Below, in pieces: positions 42,024 through 52,291 of a DNA stretch of 64,000 nt. Numbering within the stretch: the stretch's first letter is position 1; each line of letters starts with the position of its first letter. Under the pieces are notes generated by a model. It saw nothing but the letters and a program-made list of their open reading frames with translations, ran no database searches and was not told the origin of the DNA. A program made the translations under genes and the position numbers. The stretch lies in NCBI GenBank assembly GCA_022711665.1, contig JAKLEN010000004.1:64528-128527 (forward strand), read 5' to 3'. The DNA is from Acidobacteriota bacterium. Lineage in GTDB: Bacteria; Acidobacteriota; Aminicenantia; Aminicenantales; Saccharicenantaceae.

Positions 42024-43381
42024 TCCGGCCGACGCGCGGCGCCCGGGGCGTCCGGCGCGCCGGGACGACGATTGCCCTCATCAGCCTCGGCTGCGCCAAG
42101 AACCTCGTCGACAGCGAGGTCATGCTCGGCGCGCTGAAGAAGGCCGGGTACCGGCCGGTGCCCCATCCCGACGAGGCGGATGTCGTCATCGTCAACACCT
42201 GCGGCTTCATCGGCCCGGCCCGGGCCGAGGCCGAGGAGACGCTGGCCGAGGTCCTGCGGCTGAAGCGCCTCGATCCGGCCAAGAGGATCATCGCCGCCGG
42301 CTGCTACGTGGAGCGCGACGAGGCCGGGCTGAGGGCCAAGTTCCCCGGCGTGGACGCCTGGACCGGCGTCCGGGCCTTCGGCGATATCGCCGCCATCGCG
42401 GCCGGCCGGCCGGCCAAGCCGGCCGCCGGCACGTTCCTCTATACCGACGCCTCCCCCCGGGTCGTCACCACCCCCGGCACCTGGGCCTATGTCAAGATCT
42501 CGGAGGGCTGCTCGCACCGCTGCGCCTTCTGCGCCATCCCCCTCATCAAGGGGCCCTACGTTTCCCGGAGCGCGGCCTCGGTCGTCCGCGAGGCCCGGGC
42601 CCTGGCCGGGCTCGGCGTCAGGGAGATCGACCTCATCTCGCACGATACGACCGGGTTCGGCCGCGACGGCGGCGTCCGGGACGGTCTGGCCGGCCTCCTC
42701 GGCCGGCTGGTCCGAGTCCGGGGCCTGGCCTGGATCCGTTTCCTCTACGGCTATCCCGAAGCCGTCGACCCGGCGCTGCTGGAGGTCATGGCCGATCCCA
42801 AGATCTGCCGCTATTTCGATATACCCTTCCAGCACGCCGACCGCCGCGTCCTCAGGGCCATGGGCCGGGGGATGGACGGCGCCCGGGCTCTCGACCTCAT
42901 CGAGCGCATCCGCACCCGCCTGCCGGGCGCGGCCATCCGGACTTCCATCATCGTCGGCTTCCCGGGCGAGGGCCGGAGGGAATTCGCCGCCCTGCGGCGC
43001 TTCGTCGAGCGGGCCCGCTTCGACCATCTCGGCGTCTTCACCTATTCGGCCGAGGAAGGGACGCCCGCGGGCCGCCGGCCCGAGACCGTCGGCCCCGAGG
43101 AAAAAGAGGAGCGCCGGGGCGAGATCATGGCCCTGCAGGCCGGGATCTCCCGGACCCGCAACGAGGCCCGCGTCGGACAGGTGATCGACGTCCTGGTCGA
43201 GGGGCCGGTCCCGGACTCCCCGGGGCTGTGGACGGGTCGCGGCCGCTTCCAGGCGCCCGAGGTCGACGGTGTCGTCCGCGTCCGCCTGCCGGAGGGCTGG
43301 TCCGAGCCGCCCGCGCCCATCGTCCCGGTCGAGATCGTCTCCGCCGGGACCTACGATCTCGAGGGGAGGCTCGTTCGATGA
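42020..43381 (+). CDS. rimO: Ribosomal protein uS12 methylthiotransferase RimO
   Basis: The 453-residue radical-SAM enzyme has the N-terminal MTTase domain with [21 protein letters not shown] and AAGCYVE (three cluster cysteines), the radical-SAM motif CSHRCAFC, and a C-terminal TRAM domain ([10 protein letters not shown]). LGCAKN and KISEGC point to RimO rather than MiaB. It methylthiolates an aspartate of ribosomal protein S12. The start is a TTG overlapping the asnS stop by 4 nt; no ATG or GTG is available before the first motif. Confidence 0.92.
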   Translation: MIRPTRGARGVRRAGTTIALISLGCAKNLVDSEVMLGALKKAGYRPVPHPDEADVVIVNTCGFIGPARAEAEETLAEVLRLKRLDPAKRIIAAGCYVERDEAGLRAKFPGVDAWTGVRAFGDIAAIAAGRPAKPAAGTFLYTDASPRVVTTPGTWAYVKISEGCSHRCAFCAIPLIKGPYVSRSAASVVREARALAGLGVREIDLISHDTTGFGRDGGVRDGLAGLLGRLVRVRGLAWIRFLYGYPEAVDPALLEVMADPKICRYFDIPFQHADRRVLRAMGRGMDGARALDLIERIRTRLPGAAIRTSIIVGFPGEGRREFAALRRFVERARFDHLGVFTYSAEEGTPAGRRPETVGPEEKEERRGEIMALQAGISRTRNEARVGQVIDVLVEGPVPDSPGLWTGRGRFQAPEVDGVVRVRLPEGWSEPPAPIVPVEIVSAGTYDLEGRLVR

Positions 43382-43827
43382 AGGCCATCGACCGGGTCCT
43401 GGCGACTTTCTTCGGCCTGGGCCTCGTCCCCCTCGCCCCGGGCACCGTGGCCAGCGCCGCCGCCGCGGCCCTCTACCTGCTCTTCCTCCACGACCTGGCC
43501 TGGCCGCTCTATGTCCTGCTGGTCGCTGCCCTTTTCCTGTCCGGGACCGCGGCCTCGGCCCGCTACGCCCTGGCCCTCGGCCGTCCGGACCCCGGACGCG
43601 TCGTCATCGACGAGGTCTGCGGCCAGCTCATCGCCCTGGCCTTCCTGCCGGCGGGCTGGACCGCCGCAGCGGTCTCGTTCGCCTTCTTCCGCATCTTCGA
43701 TATCGCCAAGCCCTGGCCCATCCGCCGGCTGGAGAAGCTCCCGGGCGGCTGGGGCATCATGGCCGACGACGTCGGCGCCGGACTCGTCGCGGCGGTCCTC
43801 TCGCGGCTGGTCCTGCTCGTCGTTTGA
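43378..43827 (+). CDS. pgpA: Phosphatidylglycerophosphatase A
   Basis: The 149-residue membrane protein shows the PgpA pattern: FFGLGLVPLAPGTVAS near the N-terminus, VIDEVCGQLIAL and FRIFDIAKPWPI. It dephosphorylates phosphatidylglycerol phosphate in the inner membrane. Overlap with rimO is 4 nt (ATGA). The operon also holds plsY and gpsA, both in glycerophospholipid synthesis, which fits the assignment. Confidence 0.92.
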   Translation: MKAIDRVLATFFGLGLVPLAPGTVASAAAAALYLLFLHDLAWPLYVLLVAALFLSGTAASARYALALGRPDPGRVVIDEVCGQLIALAFLPAGWTAAAVSFAFFRIFDIAKPWPIRRLEKLPGGWGIMADDVGAGLVAAVLSRLVLLVV

Positions 43828-43844
43828 GGCCCGGAGGTCGTTCC

Positions 43845-45101
43845 ATGAGGATCGAGATCGTCGCCGTCGGCTCGGAGCTCGTGACGCCGGATTTTATGGA
43901 CACCAATTCGCTGCGCCTGACGGCCGGGCTGAACGACATCGGCCTGGGAGTGGCTTTCAAGACCGTCGTCGGCGACAAAGACCGCGATCTGGCGTCCGCC
44001 CTGCGCACGGCCCTGGCCCGGGCGGACCTGGTCCTGTGCATGGGCGGCCTCGGCCCGACCGAGGACGACCGGACCCGCGAGACCCTGGCCCGGGTGCTGC
44101 GGCGCAGGCTCGTTTTCCGGGCCTCGATCCGCGAGAAGATCCGGGAGAGGTTCCGCCGCCGGGGCTGGCCCATGGCCGCCTCGAACCTCAAGCAATGCTA
44201 CGTTATCGCCGGCGCCGAGGTCCTGGACAATCCCAACGGCACGGCCCCGGGCCAGTGGGTCGAGACCCGGCACAACAGGATCGCCCTCCTGCCCGGACCG
44301 CCCCACGAGATCCTGCCGATGTTCGAGAAGGACGTCCTGCCCCGTCTGAAGGGACTGGGGCGCGGCCTCTCGGCGCGGCGGGTCATCCGGCTGACGGGCC
44401 TGGGCGAATCGGCCATGGAGATGCGTCTGAAGCCGGTTTACGCCCGGACGCCGTCCGGGGTGACCGTGACCACGCTGGCCGTGCCCGGCGACCTCTCCAT
44501 CCGCCTGACGTACACGGGAGCCGGGCCGGCGGCCGCGGCCGAAGCGCGGCTGGACGAGCTCGAGGCGGCCGTTGAGCGGGCGGTCGGTCCGTGGATCTAC
44601 TCCCGGGACGGACGGGGTCTCGAGGAGGTCGTCGGCGGACTCCTTCGGGAGCGCGGCCTGACCATCGCCTGCGCCGAATCCTGCACCGGCGGCCTCATCG
44701 GGCACCGGCTGACCGAGGTCCCCGGCAGCTCGGATTATTTTCTCGAGTCCGCGGTGACCTACTCCAACCGGGCCAAGACGAAGAGGCTGGGCGTGCCGGC
44801 CGCCCTCATCGAGCGTTGCGGCGCGGTCAGCGCTCCCGTGGCCCGGGCCATGGCCCTCGGCATCCGCCGGACCTCGGGCGCCGATATCGGCCTGGCCGTC
44901 ACCGGCGTGGCCGGACCGGGCGGCGGCACGGCCCGCAAGCCCGTCGGCCTGGTCTACATCGCCGTGGCCGGCGGCCGCGGCGCGGCGGTCGAGCGCTGCA
45001 GCTTCGCCGGCGGCCGCTCGTATGTCAAGTTCCAGTCCTCTCAAAAGGCGCTTGACCTGGTAAGAAAAAGCCTTCGCCCGCGGCCGGCAAAGGCCCTATA
45101 A
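43845..45101 (+). CDS. cinA: CinA-like protein (nucleotide-processing and nicotinamide-nucleotide amidase domains)
   Basis: The 418-residue protein has the N-terminal MoCF-like domain (IEIVAVGSELVTPDFMDTN, GGLGPTEDDRTRE, LLPGPPHEI) and the C-terminal CinA/PncC amidase domain (CAESCTGGLIGHRLTEVPGSS, VTGVAGPGGGT). Such proteins recycle pyridine nucleotides: the C-terminal part deamidates NMN to NaMN. The start at 43845 follows a GGAGG ribosome site, 17 nt after pgpA. Confidence 0.92.
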   Translation: MRIEIVAVGSELVTPDFMDTNSLRLTAGLNDIGLGVAFKTVVGDKDRDLASALRTALARADLVLCMGGLGPTEDDRTRETLARVLRRRLVFRASIREKIRERFRRRGWPMAASNLKQCYVIAGAEVLDNPNGTAPGQWVETRHNRIALLPGPPHEILPMFEKDVLPRLKGLGRGLSARRVIRLTGLGESAMEMRLKPVYARTPSGVTVTTLAVPGDLSIRLTYTGAGPAAAAEARLDELEAAVERAVGPWIYSRDGRGLEEVVGGLLRERGLTIACAESCTGGLIGHRLTEVPGSSDYFLESAVTYSNRAKTKRLGVPAALIERCGAVSAPVARAMALGIRRTSGADIGLAVTGVAGPGGGTARKPVGLVYIAVAGGRGAAVERCSFAGGRSYVKFQSSQKALDLVRKSLRPRPAKAL

Positions 45102-45119
45102 TAAGGTTCCGAGGAGAGC

Positions 45120-45674
45120 GTGAGAGCGTTCATCGCCGTCGACCTGGATGCGGAGATCAAGGAGCGTCTCCAGGCCCTCGTCCGGGATCTCAGGGCGACC
45201 CGGGCCGATGTCCGCTGGGTCGAGGCCGGCGGGATGCACCTGACGGTCAAATTCCTGGGCCAGATCGACGACGGCCGGGTCGGCCGGATCGGCGAGGTCC
45301 TGGCCTCGGTCGCCTCCCGGCACCGACCCTTCCCGCTCCGGCTCGAGGGCACGGGGGCGTTCCCGAACGAGAGGGGCCCGCGGGTGCTCTGGGTCGGCTG
45401 CGCGGCCGACCCCGGCCTGGCCGCCCTCCAGTCGGAGATCGACGAGGCCCTGGAAGCGGAGGGCTTCGAGCGCGAGGCCCGGGCCTTCAAGCCGCACCTG
45501 ACGCTCGGCCGGGTCAAGGGTCCGGGCCGGATCGACAAGGCCATGGCCGAGCTGGCCCGGCACAAGGACGATGATTTCGGCGCCATGACCGTCGCCAAGG
45601 TCGCCCTTTTCGAGAGCCTGCTCCGGCCGCAGGGCGCCGAGTACCGCGTCGTCGCCGAGGCGGTGCTGACGTGA
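45120..45674 (+). CDS. thpR: RNA 2',3'-cyclic phosphodiesterase (2H phosphoesterase)
   Basis: The 184-residue 2H-family protein has both catalytic HxT motifs, HLTVKFLG and HLTLGRVK, and the N-terminal RAFIAVDL. It opens 2',3'-cyclic phosphates on RNA; the older name is 2'-5' RNA ligase. The start is a GTG at 45120 with a GAGGAGAG ribosome site. A TATAAT at 45097 may give an internal promoter. It overlaps plsY by 4 nt. Confidence 0.9.
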   Translation: MRAFIAVDLDAEIKERLQALVRDLRATRADVRWVEAGGMHLTVKFLGQIDDGRVGRIGEVLASVASRHRPFPLRLEGTGAFPNERGPRVLWVGCAADPGLAALQSEIDEALEAEGFEREARAFKPHLTLGRVKGPGRIDKAMAELARHKDDDFGAMTVAKVALFESLLRPQGAEYRVVAEAVLT

Positions 45675-46261
45675 AGATACTGGTCGCCCTCGCCTCCTAT
45701 CTCCTCGGCTCCATTCCGACCGGCTACCTGGTCGTCCGCCTGATCGGGCGAAGGGATGTGCGGGAATTCGGCAGCGGCAACACCGGGGCGACCAACGTCA
45801 TGCGGCTCAAGGGCTGGACGGCGGCCCTGCCGGTGGCCCTGGTCGACGTCGCTAAGGGCTTCCTGCCGGTCGCCCTGGCCGGGACCTGGTTCGCCGACCC
45901 CGTCTTCTCCGCGGCCTGCGGCTTTCTGGCCGTCGTCGGCCACTGCTTCCCGTTCTCCATCGGCTTCCGGGGCGGCAAGGGCGTGGCCACTTCGCTCGGG
46001 GCCTTCGCGGCCATCGCCTGGGGGCCATGCCTCGGCAGCCTGGGCCTTTTCCTGCTGATCGTCGGGCTGACCCGCTACGTTTCGCTCGGGTCCATCGCGG
46101 CCTCCCTGGCCTTCCCCGTGATCATCTTCGCCTCCGGCGGCTCCCGGCCCGTGGCCGCCGTGGCCCTGGCCATCGCCCTCCTCGTGGTCGCCCGCCACCG
46201 GGGGAACATCAGGCGCGTCATCGCGGGCACCGAACGAAAACTGGGAGAGAAAGAGAAATGA
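45671..46261 (+). CDS. plsY: Glycerol-3-phosphate acyltransferase PlsY
   Basis: The 196-residue membrane protein has the PlsY motifs GSIPTGYLV, FGSGNTGATNVMR (motif 1) and GFRGGKGVATSLG (glycine-rich phosphate-binding loop), with about five hydrophobic helices. It acylates glycerol-3-phosphate using acyl-phosphate. Start GTG at 45671 overlaps the thpR stop; the ATG of gpsA overlaps its own stop, so substrate and enzyme genes are coupled. Confidence 0.94.
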   Translation: MKILVALASYLLGSIPTGYLVVRLIGRRDVREFGSGNTGATNVMRLKGWTAALPVALVDVAKGFLPVALAGTWFADPVFSAACGFLAVVGHCFPFSIGFRGGKGVATSLGAFAAIAWGPCLGSLGLFLLIVGLTRYVSLGSIAASLAFPVIIFASGGSRPVAAVALAIALLVVARHRGNIRRVIAGTERKLGEKEK

Positions 46262-47253
46262 ACACGTCAGTCCTGGGCGGCGGCAGCTGGGGTTCGGCCT
46301 TTGCCCGATATCTCGGCACGATCGGCCTGCCCGTCACACTCTGGATCCGCGAGCCGGAGATCCTCAGCGAGGCCCTGGAAACCCGGGAGAACAAGGCTTT
46401 CCTGCCGGGTTTCAGGTTCCCGGAGACGGTCGCCTTCACCGACGACCTCCGGGCCGCGGCCACGGCCGGCGACGTCGTCTTCATCGCCGTCCCGTCGCAA
46501 TTCTGCCGGGGCGTCTATGCGCGCATCGCCCCGCTCCTGCGGCGGGACCAGGTCGTGGTCAGCCTGACCAAGGGCTTCGACAAGACGACCCTGATGCGGA
46601 TGAGCCAGGTCATGGAGGAGGTCTTCCGCTCCTCGGCCCGGCCCCGCCTGGCCGTCCTGTCCGGACCTAGCTTCGCCAAGGAGGTCGCCGCCGGCCATCC
46701 CACGGCCCTGGTGATCGCTTCGCGCGACGGCAGCGCGGCCCGCGAGGTCCAACACCTCATTTCGAGCGTCAGCCTGCGGGCCTATACCTCGACCGACGTG
46801 ACCGGCGTCGAGGTGGCCGGGGCCCTGAAGAACGTCGTGGCCATCGCCGCCGGCATCGCCGACTCGATGAAGTTCGGCCTGAACACCCGGGCGGCGCTGA
46901 TCAGCCGGGGCCTCGCCGAGATCACCAACCTGGGGCTGGCCCTGGGCGCCCGGCGGGAGACCTTCTCCGGTCTGGCCGGGATCGGCGACCTGGTCCTGAC
47001 CTGCACCGGCGAGCTGAGCCGCAATCATCGCGTCGGCCACGAGCTCGGCCGGGGCCGGTCCCTGCGCGAGATCCTGGCCGGTATGCGTATGGTGGCCGAG
47101 GGCGTCCACACCACCGTGGCCGCCCGCCGCATCTCCCGGGCCCTCGGCGTGGAGATGCCCATATCCGAGGAGATCTACCAGGTGCTCTACCGCGGCAAAG
47201 CGCCCAAGAAAGCCCTGGACGAATTGATGTGCCGGACGCTCAAGGCGGAATGA
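46258..47253 (+). CDS. gpsA: NAD(P)-dependent glycerol-3-phosphate dehydrogenase
   Basis: The 331-residue enzyme has the Rossmann start TSVLGGGSWGSAFA, the family motif LSGPSFAKEVA, catalytic Lys region VAGALKNVVAIAAGI and GIGDLVLTCTGELSRN. It reduces dihydroxyacetone phosphate to sn-glycerol-3-phosphate, the substrate of PlsY. It overlaps plsY by 4 nt. Confidence 0.95.
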   Translation: MNTSVLGGGSWGSAFARYLGTIGLPVTLWIREPEILSEALETRENKAFLPGFRFPETVAFTDDLRAAATAGDVVFIAVPSQFCRGVYARIAPLLRRDQVVVSLTKGFDKTTLMRMSQVMEEVFRSSARPRLAVLSGPSFAKEVAAGHPTALVIASRDGSAAREVQHLISSVSLRAYTSTDVTGVEVAGALKNVVAIAAGIADSMKFGLNTRAALISRGLAEITNLGLALGARRETFSGLAGIGDLVLTCTGELSRNHRVGHELGRGRSLREILAGMRMVAEGVHTTVAARRISRALGVEMPISEEIYQVLYRGKAPKKALDELMCRTLKAE

Positions 47254-47284
47254 CCGCCGCGACCCCGGGTCGAGGAGGAAACGG

Positions 47285-48052
47285 ATGCGAGTCAAAGCCA
47301 TCGCCCTCGTGATGCTCTGCGCCGGCCTGGCCTTCTGCGCCTCGTCGCAGACCAAGGTGCAGCGGGCCCGGGAGAGGGACCCCAAGTACCAGTACAACCT
47401 CGGCCTGTTCTATCTCAACCAGAGCGATACCGACAACGCCGTCAAGTACTTCATCAAGTCCCTGACGCTCGATACCCGCTACTACCCGGCCTGGAACGCC
47501 CTCGGCCTGGCCCACTCCATGCGCGGGCGCCTGGACGAATCGGCCAAGGCCTACCAGAAATGCCTGGAGATAAATCCCCGCTTCACGGAGGCCCACAACA
47601 ACCTGGGCACGGTCTACCAGGGGATGAACCAGCTCGACAAGGCCGAAGAGGAATTCCGCAAGGCCCTGGCCGATCTGACCTACCAGAACCGTGAACTTCC
47701 CTACTGCAACCTGGCCCGGCTCTACGTCATCCAGGACCGGCTCGACGAGGCCCTGGAAAACGCCGACAAGGCCCTCCAGATCAGGCCCCGCCTGGCCATG
47801 GCCCACAATATCAAGGGACAAATCCTGGAGAAGAAGAACGACCTCGACGGGGCCGTGGTTTCTTACGAGGCGGCCGTCAAGATCGTGCCCGACGACCTGC
47901 TGTTCAATTACAACCTGGGCGCGGCCTGCTTCAGGAACGGAGAATACGCCCGTTCCCGGGAGGTCTTCCTCAAGATCCGGGGCAAGATCACGGACGCGGA
48001 TATGAAGGAGACGATCGCCCGCTACCTGAGGCTGATCGGCGAACAGAAATAG
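47285..48052 (+). CDS. TPR-repeat lipoprotein
   Basis: The 255-residue protein has a signal peptide with a lipobox-like LAFC (Cys about 18), followed by about five to six tetratricopeptide repeats (e.g. YQYNLGLFYLNQSDTDNAVKY, AWNALGLAHSMRGRLDESAKA). It resembles PilF/PilW-type pilotins of type IV pili, but no pilus gene is present here. It lies 31 nt after gpsA and ends the operon. Confidence 0.78.
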   Translation: MRVKAIALVMLCAGLAFCASSQTKVQRARERDPKYQYNLGLFYLNQSDTDNAVKYFIKSLTLDTRYYPAWNALGLAHSMRGRLDESAKAYQKCLEINPRFTEAHNNLGTVYQGMNQLDKAEEEFRKALADLTYQNRELPYCNLARLYVIQDRLDEALENADKALQIRPRLAMAHNIKGQILEKKNDLDGAVVSYEAAVKIVPDDLLFNYNLGAACFRNGEYARSREVFLKIRGKITDADMKETIARYLRLIGEQK

Positions 48053-48080
48053 GGCCCCTTCCTCCGCGGCCCCGGCCGCG

Positions 48081-49337
48081 TCAGGTGCCTTCCCGCCAGT
48101 CGTCGAGGTATTTCTTCTGCACGGCCGTCAGCGTGTCCACGGCCGCCCCCATCGAGGCGAGCTTCAGGGCCGCGATCTCGCGGTCTATCTCGGCCGGAAC
48201 CGGGAAGACCGATTTGGGCAGGTCCCGGGCCTGGCCGAGCAGCCAGCGCACGCTCAGGGCCTGGTTGGCGAAGCTCATGTCCATGACCATGGCCGGGTGA
48301 CCCTCGGCCGCGGCCAGGTTGATGAGGCGGCCCTCGCCGAGCAGGTGGATGCGCCGCCCGTCGGCCAGCGTGTACTCGTCGACATAATCCCGCACCCGCC
48401 GCTTGGCCCGGGCCAGCGACTCCAGGGCCGGGATGTCGATCTCGACGTTGAAATGGCCGGCGTTGGCCACGATGGCCCCGTCCTTCATCCTCCGGAAGTG
48501 CTCCCGGCGGATGACCGATTTGTTGCCGGTGACCGTCAGGAAAATGTCCCCGAGCGGGGCCGCGGCGGCCATGGGCATGACCTCGTACCCGTCCATGACG
48601 GCCTCCAGGGCGCGGAGGGGATTGATCTCGGTGACGATGACATGGGCCCCGGCGCCCTTGGCCCGGAGGGCCACGCCCTTGCCGCACATGCCGTAGCCGG
48701 CCACGACGAAGCGCTGTCCGGCCAGCAGAACGTTCGTGGCCCGCAGGATGCCGTCGAGGGTGCTCTGGCCCGTGCCGTAGCGGTTGTCGAACAGATGCTT
48801 GGTCTGGGCGTCGTTGACGGCGATGATCGGATAGCGCAGGACGCCGTTCTTGGCCATGCTCTTCAACCGGATGACGCCGGTCGTCGTTTCCTCGGTGCCG
48901 GCCAGGATGCCGGGCAGGAGGTCCTGCCGCTTGGAGTGCGTCACCGAGACCAGGTCGGCGCCGTCGTCCATGGTCACGGCCGGGCCGTGATCGAGGGCCT
49001 GGAGGATGTGGCCGTAATAGGTCTTGGGATTCTCGCCCTTGAGGGCAAAGACCGGGATTTTGTGGTGCTTGACCAGGGTCGCCGTGATGTCGTCCTGGGT
49101 GCTCAGCGGGTTGGAGGCGCAGAGCCGGACGTCGGCGCCGCCGAGCTTGAGGGCCTCCATCAGGTTGGCCGTCTCGGAGGTGACGTGGAGACAGGCCGCG
49201 ATGCGGACCCCGGCCAGCGGCCGGTCCCGGGCGAAGGCCTTCTTGATCTTCTCGAGGACCGGCATGGACCGGGCGGCCCACTCCATCCTCAACTTGCCCT
49301 TTCCGGCCAAGCTCGGATCCTTGATGTCGAAATCCAT
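48081..49337 (-). CDS. ahcY: Adenosylhomocysteinase
   Basis: The 418-residue enzyme contains the SAHH signatures: [48 protein letters not shown] and [15 protein letters not shown] (NAD binding), ending in LDDWREGT. It splits S-adenosylhomocysteine into adenosine and homocysteine. Homocysteine is the acceptor in the corrinoid operon at 6713-13038. It is a single gene on the reverse strand with a strong promoter. Confidence 0.95.
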   Translation of the reverse strand: MDFDIKDPSLAGKGKLRMEWAARSMPVLEKIKKAFARDRPLAGVRIAACLHVTSETANLMEALKLGGADVRLCASNPLSTQDDITATLVKHHKIPVFALKGENPKTYYGHILQALDHGPAVTMDDGADLVSVTHSKRQDLLPGILAGTEETTTGVIRLKSMAKNGVLRYPIIAVNDAQTKHLFDNRYGTGQSTLDGILRATNVLLAGQRFVVAGYGMCGKGVALRAKGAGAHVIVTEINPLRALEAVMDGYEVMPMAAAAPLGDIFLTVTGNKSVIRREHFRRMKDGAIVANAGHFNVEIDIPALESLARAKRRVRDYVDEYTLADGRRIHLLGEGRLINLAAAEGHPAMVMDMSFANQALSVRWLLGQARDLPKSVFPVPAEIDREIAALKLASMGAAVDTLTAVQKKYLDDWREGT

Positions 49338-49383
49338 GACGAGACTCCCTTCGAGCCGTCTCCCGGCCTCTGATTTCCGGCTC

Positions 49384-49412
49384 AAAATAGCACATTCCAG
49401 AGGGGTTTTCAA
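49384..49412 (-). promoter_or_regulatory. Promoter of ahcY
   Basis: On the reverse strand TTGAAA (49407-49412) and TATTTT (49384-49389) have a 17-nt spacer. The leader to the ATG at 49337 is about 40 nt. Confidence 0.6.
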
Positions 49413-49469
49413 CGACCGGCCTTTATGATATGGTTGATTTTTGACGATTCCCAAGGCTTCATGATCGAG

Positions 49470-50807
49470 ATGAATAGAAAGGCCCGGATCCTCGTCCTGG
49501 CCGCCCTGATCGCGCTCCCCCGGCCGGCCGCGGCGGACGCCCAGGCGGCCGACGCGGTGACGTCTTTTCCCTTCGCCTTCCAGGACTACCGGCTGCGCAA
49601 CGGCCTGCGCGTCGTCCTGGCCGAGGACGCCCGTCTGCCCCTGGTGACCGTGGCCGTCGGCTATGCGGCCGGCTCGCTGCGCGAGAAGCAGGGCCAGGAG
49701 GGCCTGGCCTATCTGCTGGAGAACCTGATGTTCCAGGGCTCCGAGAACGTCCCGCCTCTCCAGCACATCACCTTCGTCCAGAAGGTCGGCGGCGAGCTCA
49801 ACGCCGTGACCACGCCGGACAAGGCCCTCTTCTACGAGACACTGCCCTCGAACCAGCTGCCCCTGGCCCTCTGGCTCGAATCGGACCGGATGAAGTCCCT
49901 GGTCATCACGCCGGCGGCCATCGAGCGGACCCGCCAGGACATCATCGACGAGAACCGGGCCCGGAGCGCGGCCGATCTCTATTACGCGACGTTCGCCCAG
50001 CTCGACATGCTGCTCTTCCCCGATCCGGTCTATGGCCACCCGCTGGTCGGCGAGGGCCTGGCCGCCCTGACCGAGACGGACGTTCAGGAGTTCCACCGGA
50101 CCTTCTACGTCCCGAACAACGCCGTGCTCTGCATCGTCGGCAACATCGAGGCCGCCCGGACGCGCGAGCTTGTGGCCCGCTACTTCGAGACCATTCCGCC
50201 GGGGCCCGAGATCCCGCCTCTGCCCCTGGCGTCGTTCCGCCGCGAGAACGACGCGGTCGTGCGCTTCGCCCGCATCCCCGACGGGAACAGCGGGTTCCAC
50301 ATGGGCTTCCGCTTCGCGCCCCTGCAGCCCGGCGACTCGGAGTGCCTGCGCCTCCTCGAATACGTCCTGCTCGAAGGCGAGACCTCGCGCCTGCGGAACC
50401 GGCTGCTGCGGCGTGACCTGACCGCCCGCTATCTGACCGGCGGCCTGGACGAGCGCCCGGGCGTGGCGGCCCTGAAGCTCTTCGCCTTCTGCACCAACGC
50501 CATCCTGGTCGCCCGCGCCGAGAAGGCCATCCTGGCCGAGATCGACCGGCTCAAGACGAATGCCGCCTCGGCGGAGGAGCTGGCCAAGGCCCGGCGAAGG
50601 TTCAAGAAGGACTACTATGACCGCCTCTCGACCAGCATGGGCAAGGCCCGCTTCCTGGTCGACGCCGTCATCGCCGGCAGGGACCAGGAGGCCATCCGGC
50701 GGGACCTGGACCGGGTCCTGTCCGTCAGCCCGCAGAACCTGTCCAGCTTCGCCGCCAAGTACTTCGTCCCCCAGAACAGGGTGGTCCTGGAGTTCGGCCC
50801 GAAATGA
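49470..50807 (+). CDS. M16-family peptidase homolog with degenerate zinc motif
   Basis: The 445-residue protein has a signal peptide ([16 protein letters not shown]) and the M16 fold, with [15 protein letters not shown] and AVGYAAGS in the N-terminal part. The zinc motif HxxEH is replaced by Y81-LL-E84-N85 ([10 protein letters not shown]), so both histidine ligands are missing although the Glu remains. It is probably not an active zinc protease alone. It overlaps the second M16 gene by 4 nt; M16B enzymes often pair an active and an inactive subunit. Another in-frame ATG at 49461 is possible. Confidence 0.85.
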   Translation: MNRKARILVLAALIALPRPAAADAQAADAVTSFPFAFQDYRLRNGLRVVLAEDARLPLVTVAVGYAAGSLREKQGQEGLAYLLENLMFQGSENVPPLQHITFVQKVGGELNAVTTPDKALFYETLPSNQLPLALWLESDRMKSLVITPAAIERTRQDIIDENRARSAADLYYATFAQLDMLLFPDPVYGHPLVGEGLAALTETDVQEFHRTFYVPNNAVLCIVGNIEAARTRELVARYFETIPPGPEIPPLPLASFRRENDAVVRFARIPDGNSGFHMGFRFAPLQPGDSECLRLLEYVLLEGETSRLRNRLLRRDLTARYLTGGLDERPGVAALKLFAFCTNAILVARAEKAILAEIDRLKTNAASAEELAKARRRFKKDYYDRLSTSMGKARFLVDAVIAGRDQEAIRRDLDRVLSVSPQNLSSFAAKYFVPQNRVVLEFGPK

Positions 50808-52291
50808 GAACGCCGCGGGCTTCCCTTCGCTCCCCCGGTCCGGCGGCCGCCGTGCTCGCCGCCGCGGCCGCCTTCTGGCTCGCGGGAGCGTCCCCGGCAG
50901 TGGCCCAGGAACGCTTCCGGCGGACGCCTCCCCTGCCCGACGCCCAGCGCCTGGAGCTGCGGCTGCCCGAGGTCGAGACCTTCGTCCTGGCCAACGGCCT
51001 GACCGTGGCCGTCGCCCGCCGGCCCGAGTCCCGCCTGGTCACCCTCCAGCTGGTCATCCGGGCCGGCGTCGTCGACTCGCCGGCCGACCGGCCCGGCCTG
51101 GCGGATGTGACGGCCCGCCTGATCGGCAAGGGCACGAAGATGCTCTCGTCCGACTATATCGAGAACATGATCGAATCCATCGGGGGCGAGTTCACGGCGG
51201 CCGTGTTCATGGAGTACACCGTACTGACCCTGACCGTGGTGGACGAGAACCTCGACCGAGCCCTCTACATCCTGCGCCTGATCACCCTCGAGGCCGCTTT
51301 CGGCGAGCGGGAGCTGGGCGGGGTCCGCCGGTCGCTGTACTGGGAGCTGCGGGGCCGGAAGAAGGACCCCGAGGTCCTGGGCTGGGGGCAGCTCCTGGCC
51401 GTCCTGTTCGAGAACCATCCCTATCACGCGGCGGCCTACGGCGAAGAAGCGATCAAGCTCATCGGCGCCCGCGACGTCGAGACCTTCTACAACCGCTTCT
51501 ACCGGCCCGCCAACGCCGCCGTCATCATCTCCGGCCCGGTCGACGCCGCGACCATGGCCCAGAGGATCGGCAACCACTTCGGGGCCTGGTCAGGCCCGGC
51601 CGCGGCCTGGGCGCCGCCGGCCGCGCCGCCCCAGAACGTACGGGACAGGCTCTGCTATGTCGAGGCCGCCGAGGCCGAGGCGGCGACGGTTTTCGCCGGC
51701 AATATCGTCATGGGCTCGTCCGATCCGGACTTTTACCCGGTCCTGGTCCTCAAGCAGATCCTGGGCGGGACGACGATGAGCCGCCTCTTCCAGAACCTTC
51801 GCGAGGACAAGAAATACGCCACCTACGCCTTCAGCGAGATGGAGGTCTTTTCGTCCTGCGGGGTCTACTGGGCCCGGGCCCGGGTCCGCCCCGAATCCCT
51901 CGGCCCCGCCATCCGGGAGATCGTCGGGGAGATCGCCGCCCTGGCCACCGGCCCGGCCGTGCCTTCGGAGATCGAGGAGGCCAAGTCCTACCTCGTCGGC
52001 AGCCTGCCCCTGCGCTTCGAATCGCCCGGCGGCTTCGCCGACTGGCTGGCCCGCTACGTCGCCCTCGGCCTCGGGCCGGGCCAATGGGACCGCGGCCCGG
52101 AGGAGATCAAGCGAGTGGACGCCGAGCGCGTCCGGGTGGCCGCGCGCCGCTACCTCGCGGCCAAGCCCGTCGTGGTCGTCGTCGGCCGGCCGGATTGGAT
52201 CGCCCCCCTGCTCGACGGCTTCGAGGCCGTCGAGGTCTACGACGCCTCGGGCCAGATCAAGCACACGCTGCGCAAAGGAGACGGAGGATGA
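50804..52291 (+). CDS. Second M16-family peptidase homolog, also without the zinc motif
   Basis: The 495-residue protein has a signal peptide ending about ASPAVAQ (residue 35). It keeps the M16 N-terminal pattern ([27 protein letters not shown]) but the HxxEH position reads D101-VT-A104-R105 (GLADVTARL), as in non-catalytic subunits. The C-terminal half contains [20 protein letters not shown], which matches the glycine-rich substrate-binding region of M16 partners. It overlaps both neighbours through ATGA junctions. Confidence 0.85.
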   Translation: MRTPRASLRSPGPAAAVLAAAAAFWLAGASPAVAQERFRRTPPLPDAQRLELRLPEVETFVLANGLTVAVARRPESRLVTLQLVIRAGVVDSPADRPGLADVTARLIGKGTKMLSSDYIENMIESIGGEFTAAVFMEYTVLTLTVVDENLDRALYILRLITLEAAFGERELGGVRRSLYWELRGRKKDPEVLGWGQLLAVLFENHPYHAAAYGEEAIKLIGARDVETFYNRFYRPANAAVIISGPVDAATMAQRIGNHFGAWSGPAAAWAPPAAPPQNVRDRLCYVEAAEAEAATVFAGNIVMGSSDPDFYPVLVLKQILGGTTMSRLFQNLREDKKYATYAFSEMEVFSSCGVYWARARVRPESLGPAIREIVGEIAALATGPAVPSEIEEAKSYLVGSLPLRFESPGGFADWLARYVALGLGPGQWDRGPEEIKRVDAERVRVAARRYLAAKPVVVVVGRPDWIAPLLDGFEAVEVYDASGQIKHTLRKGDGG

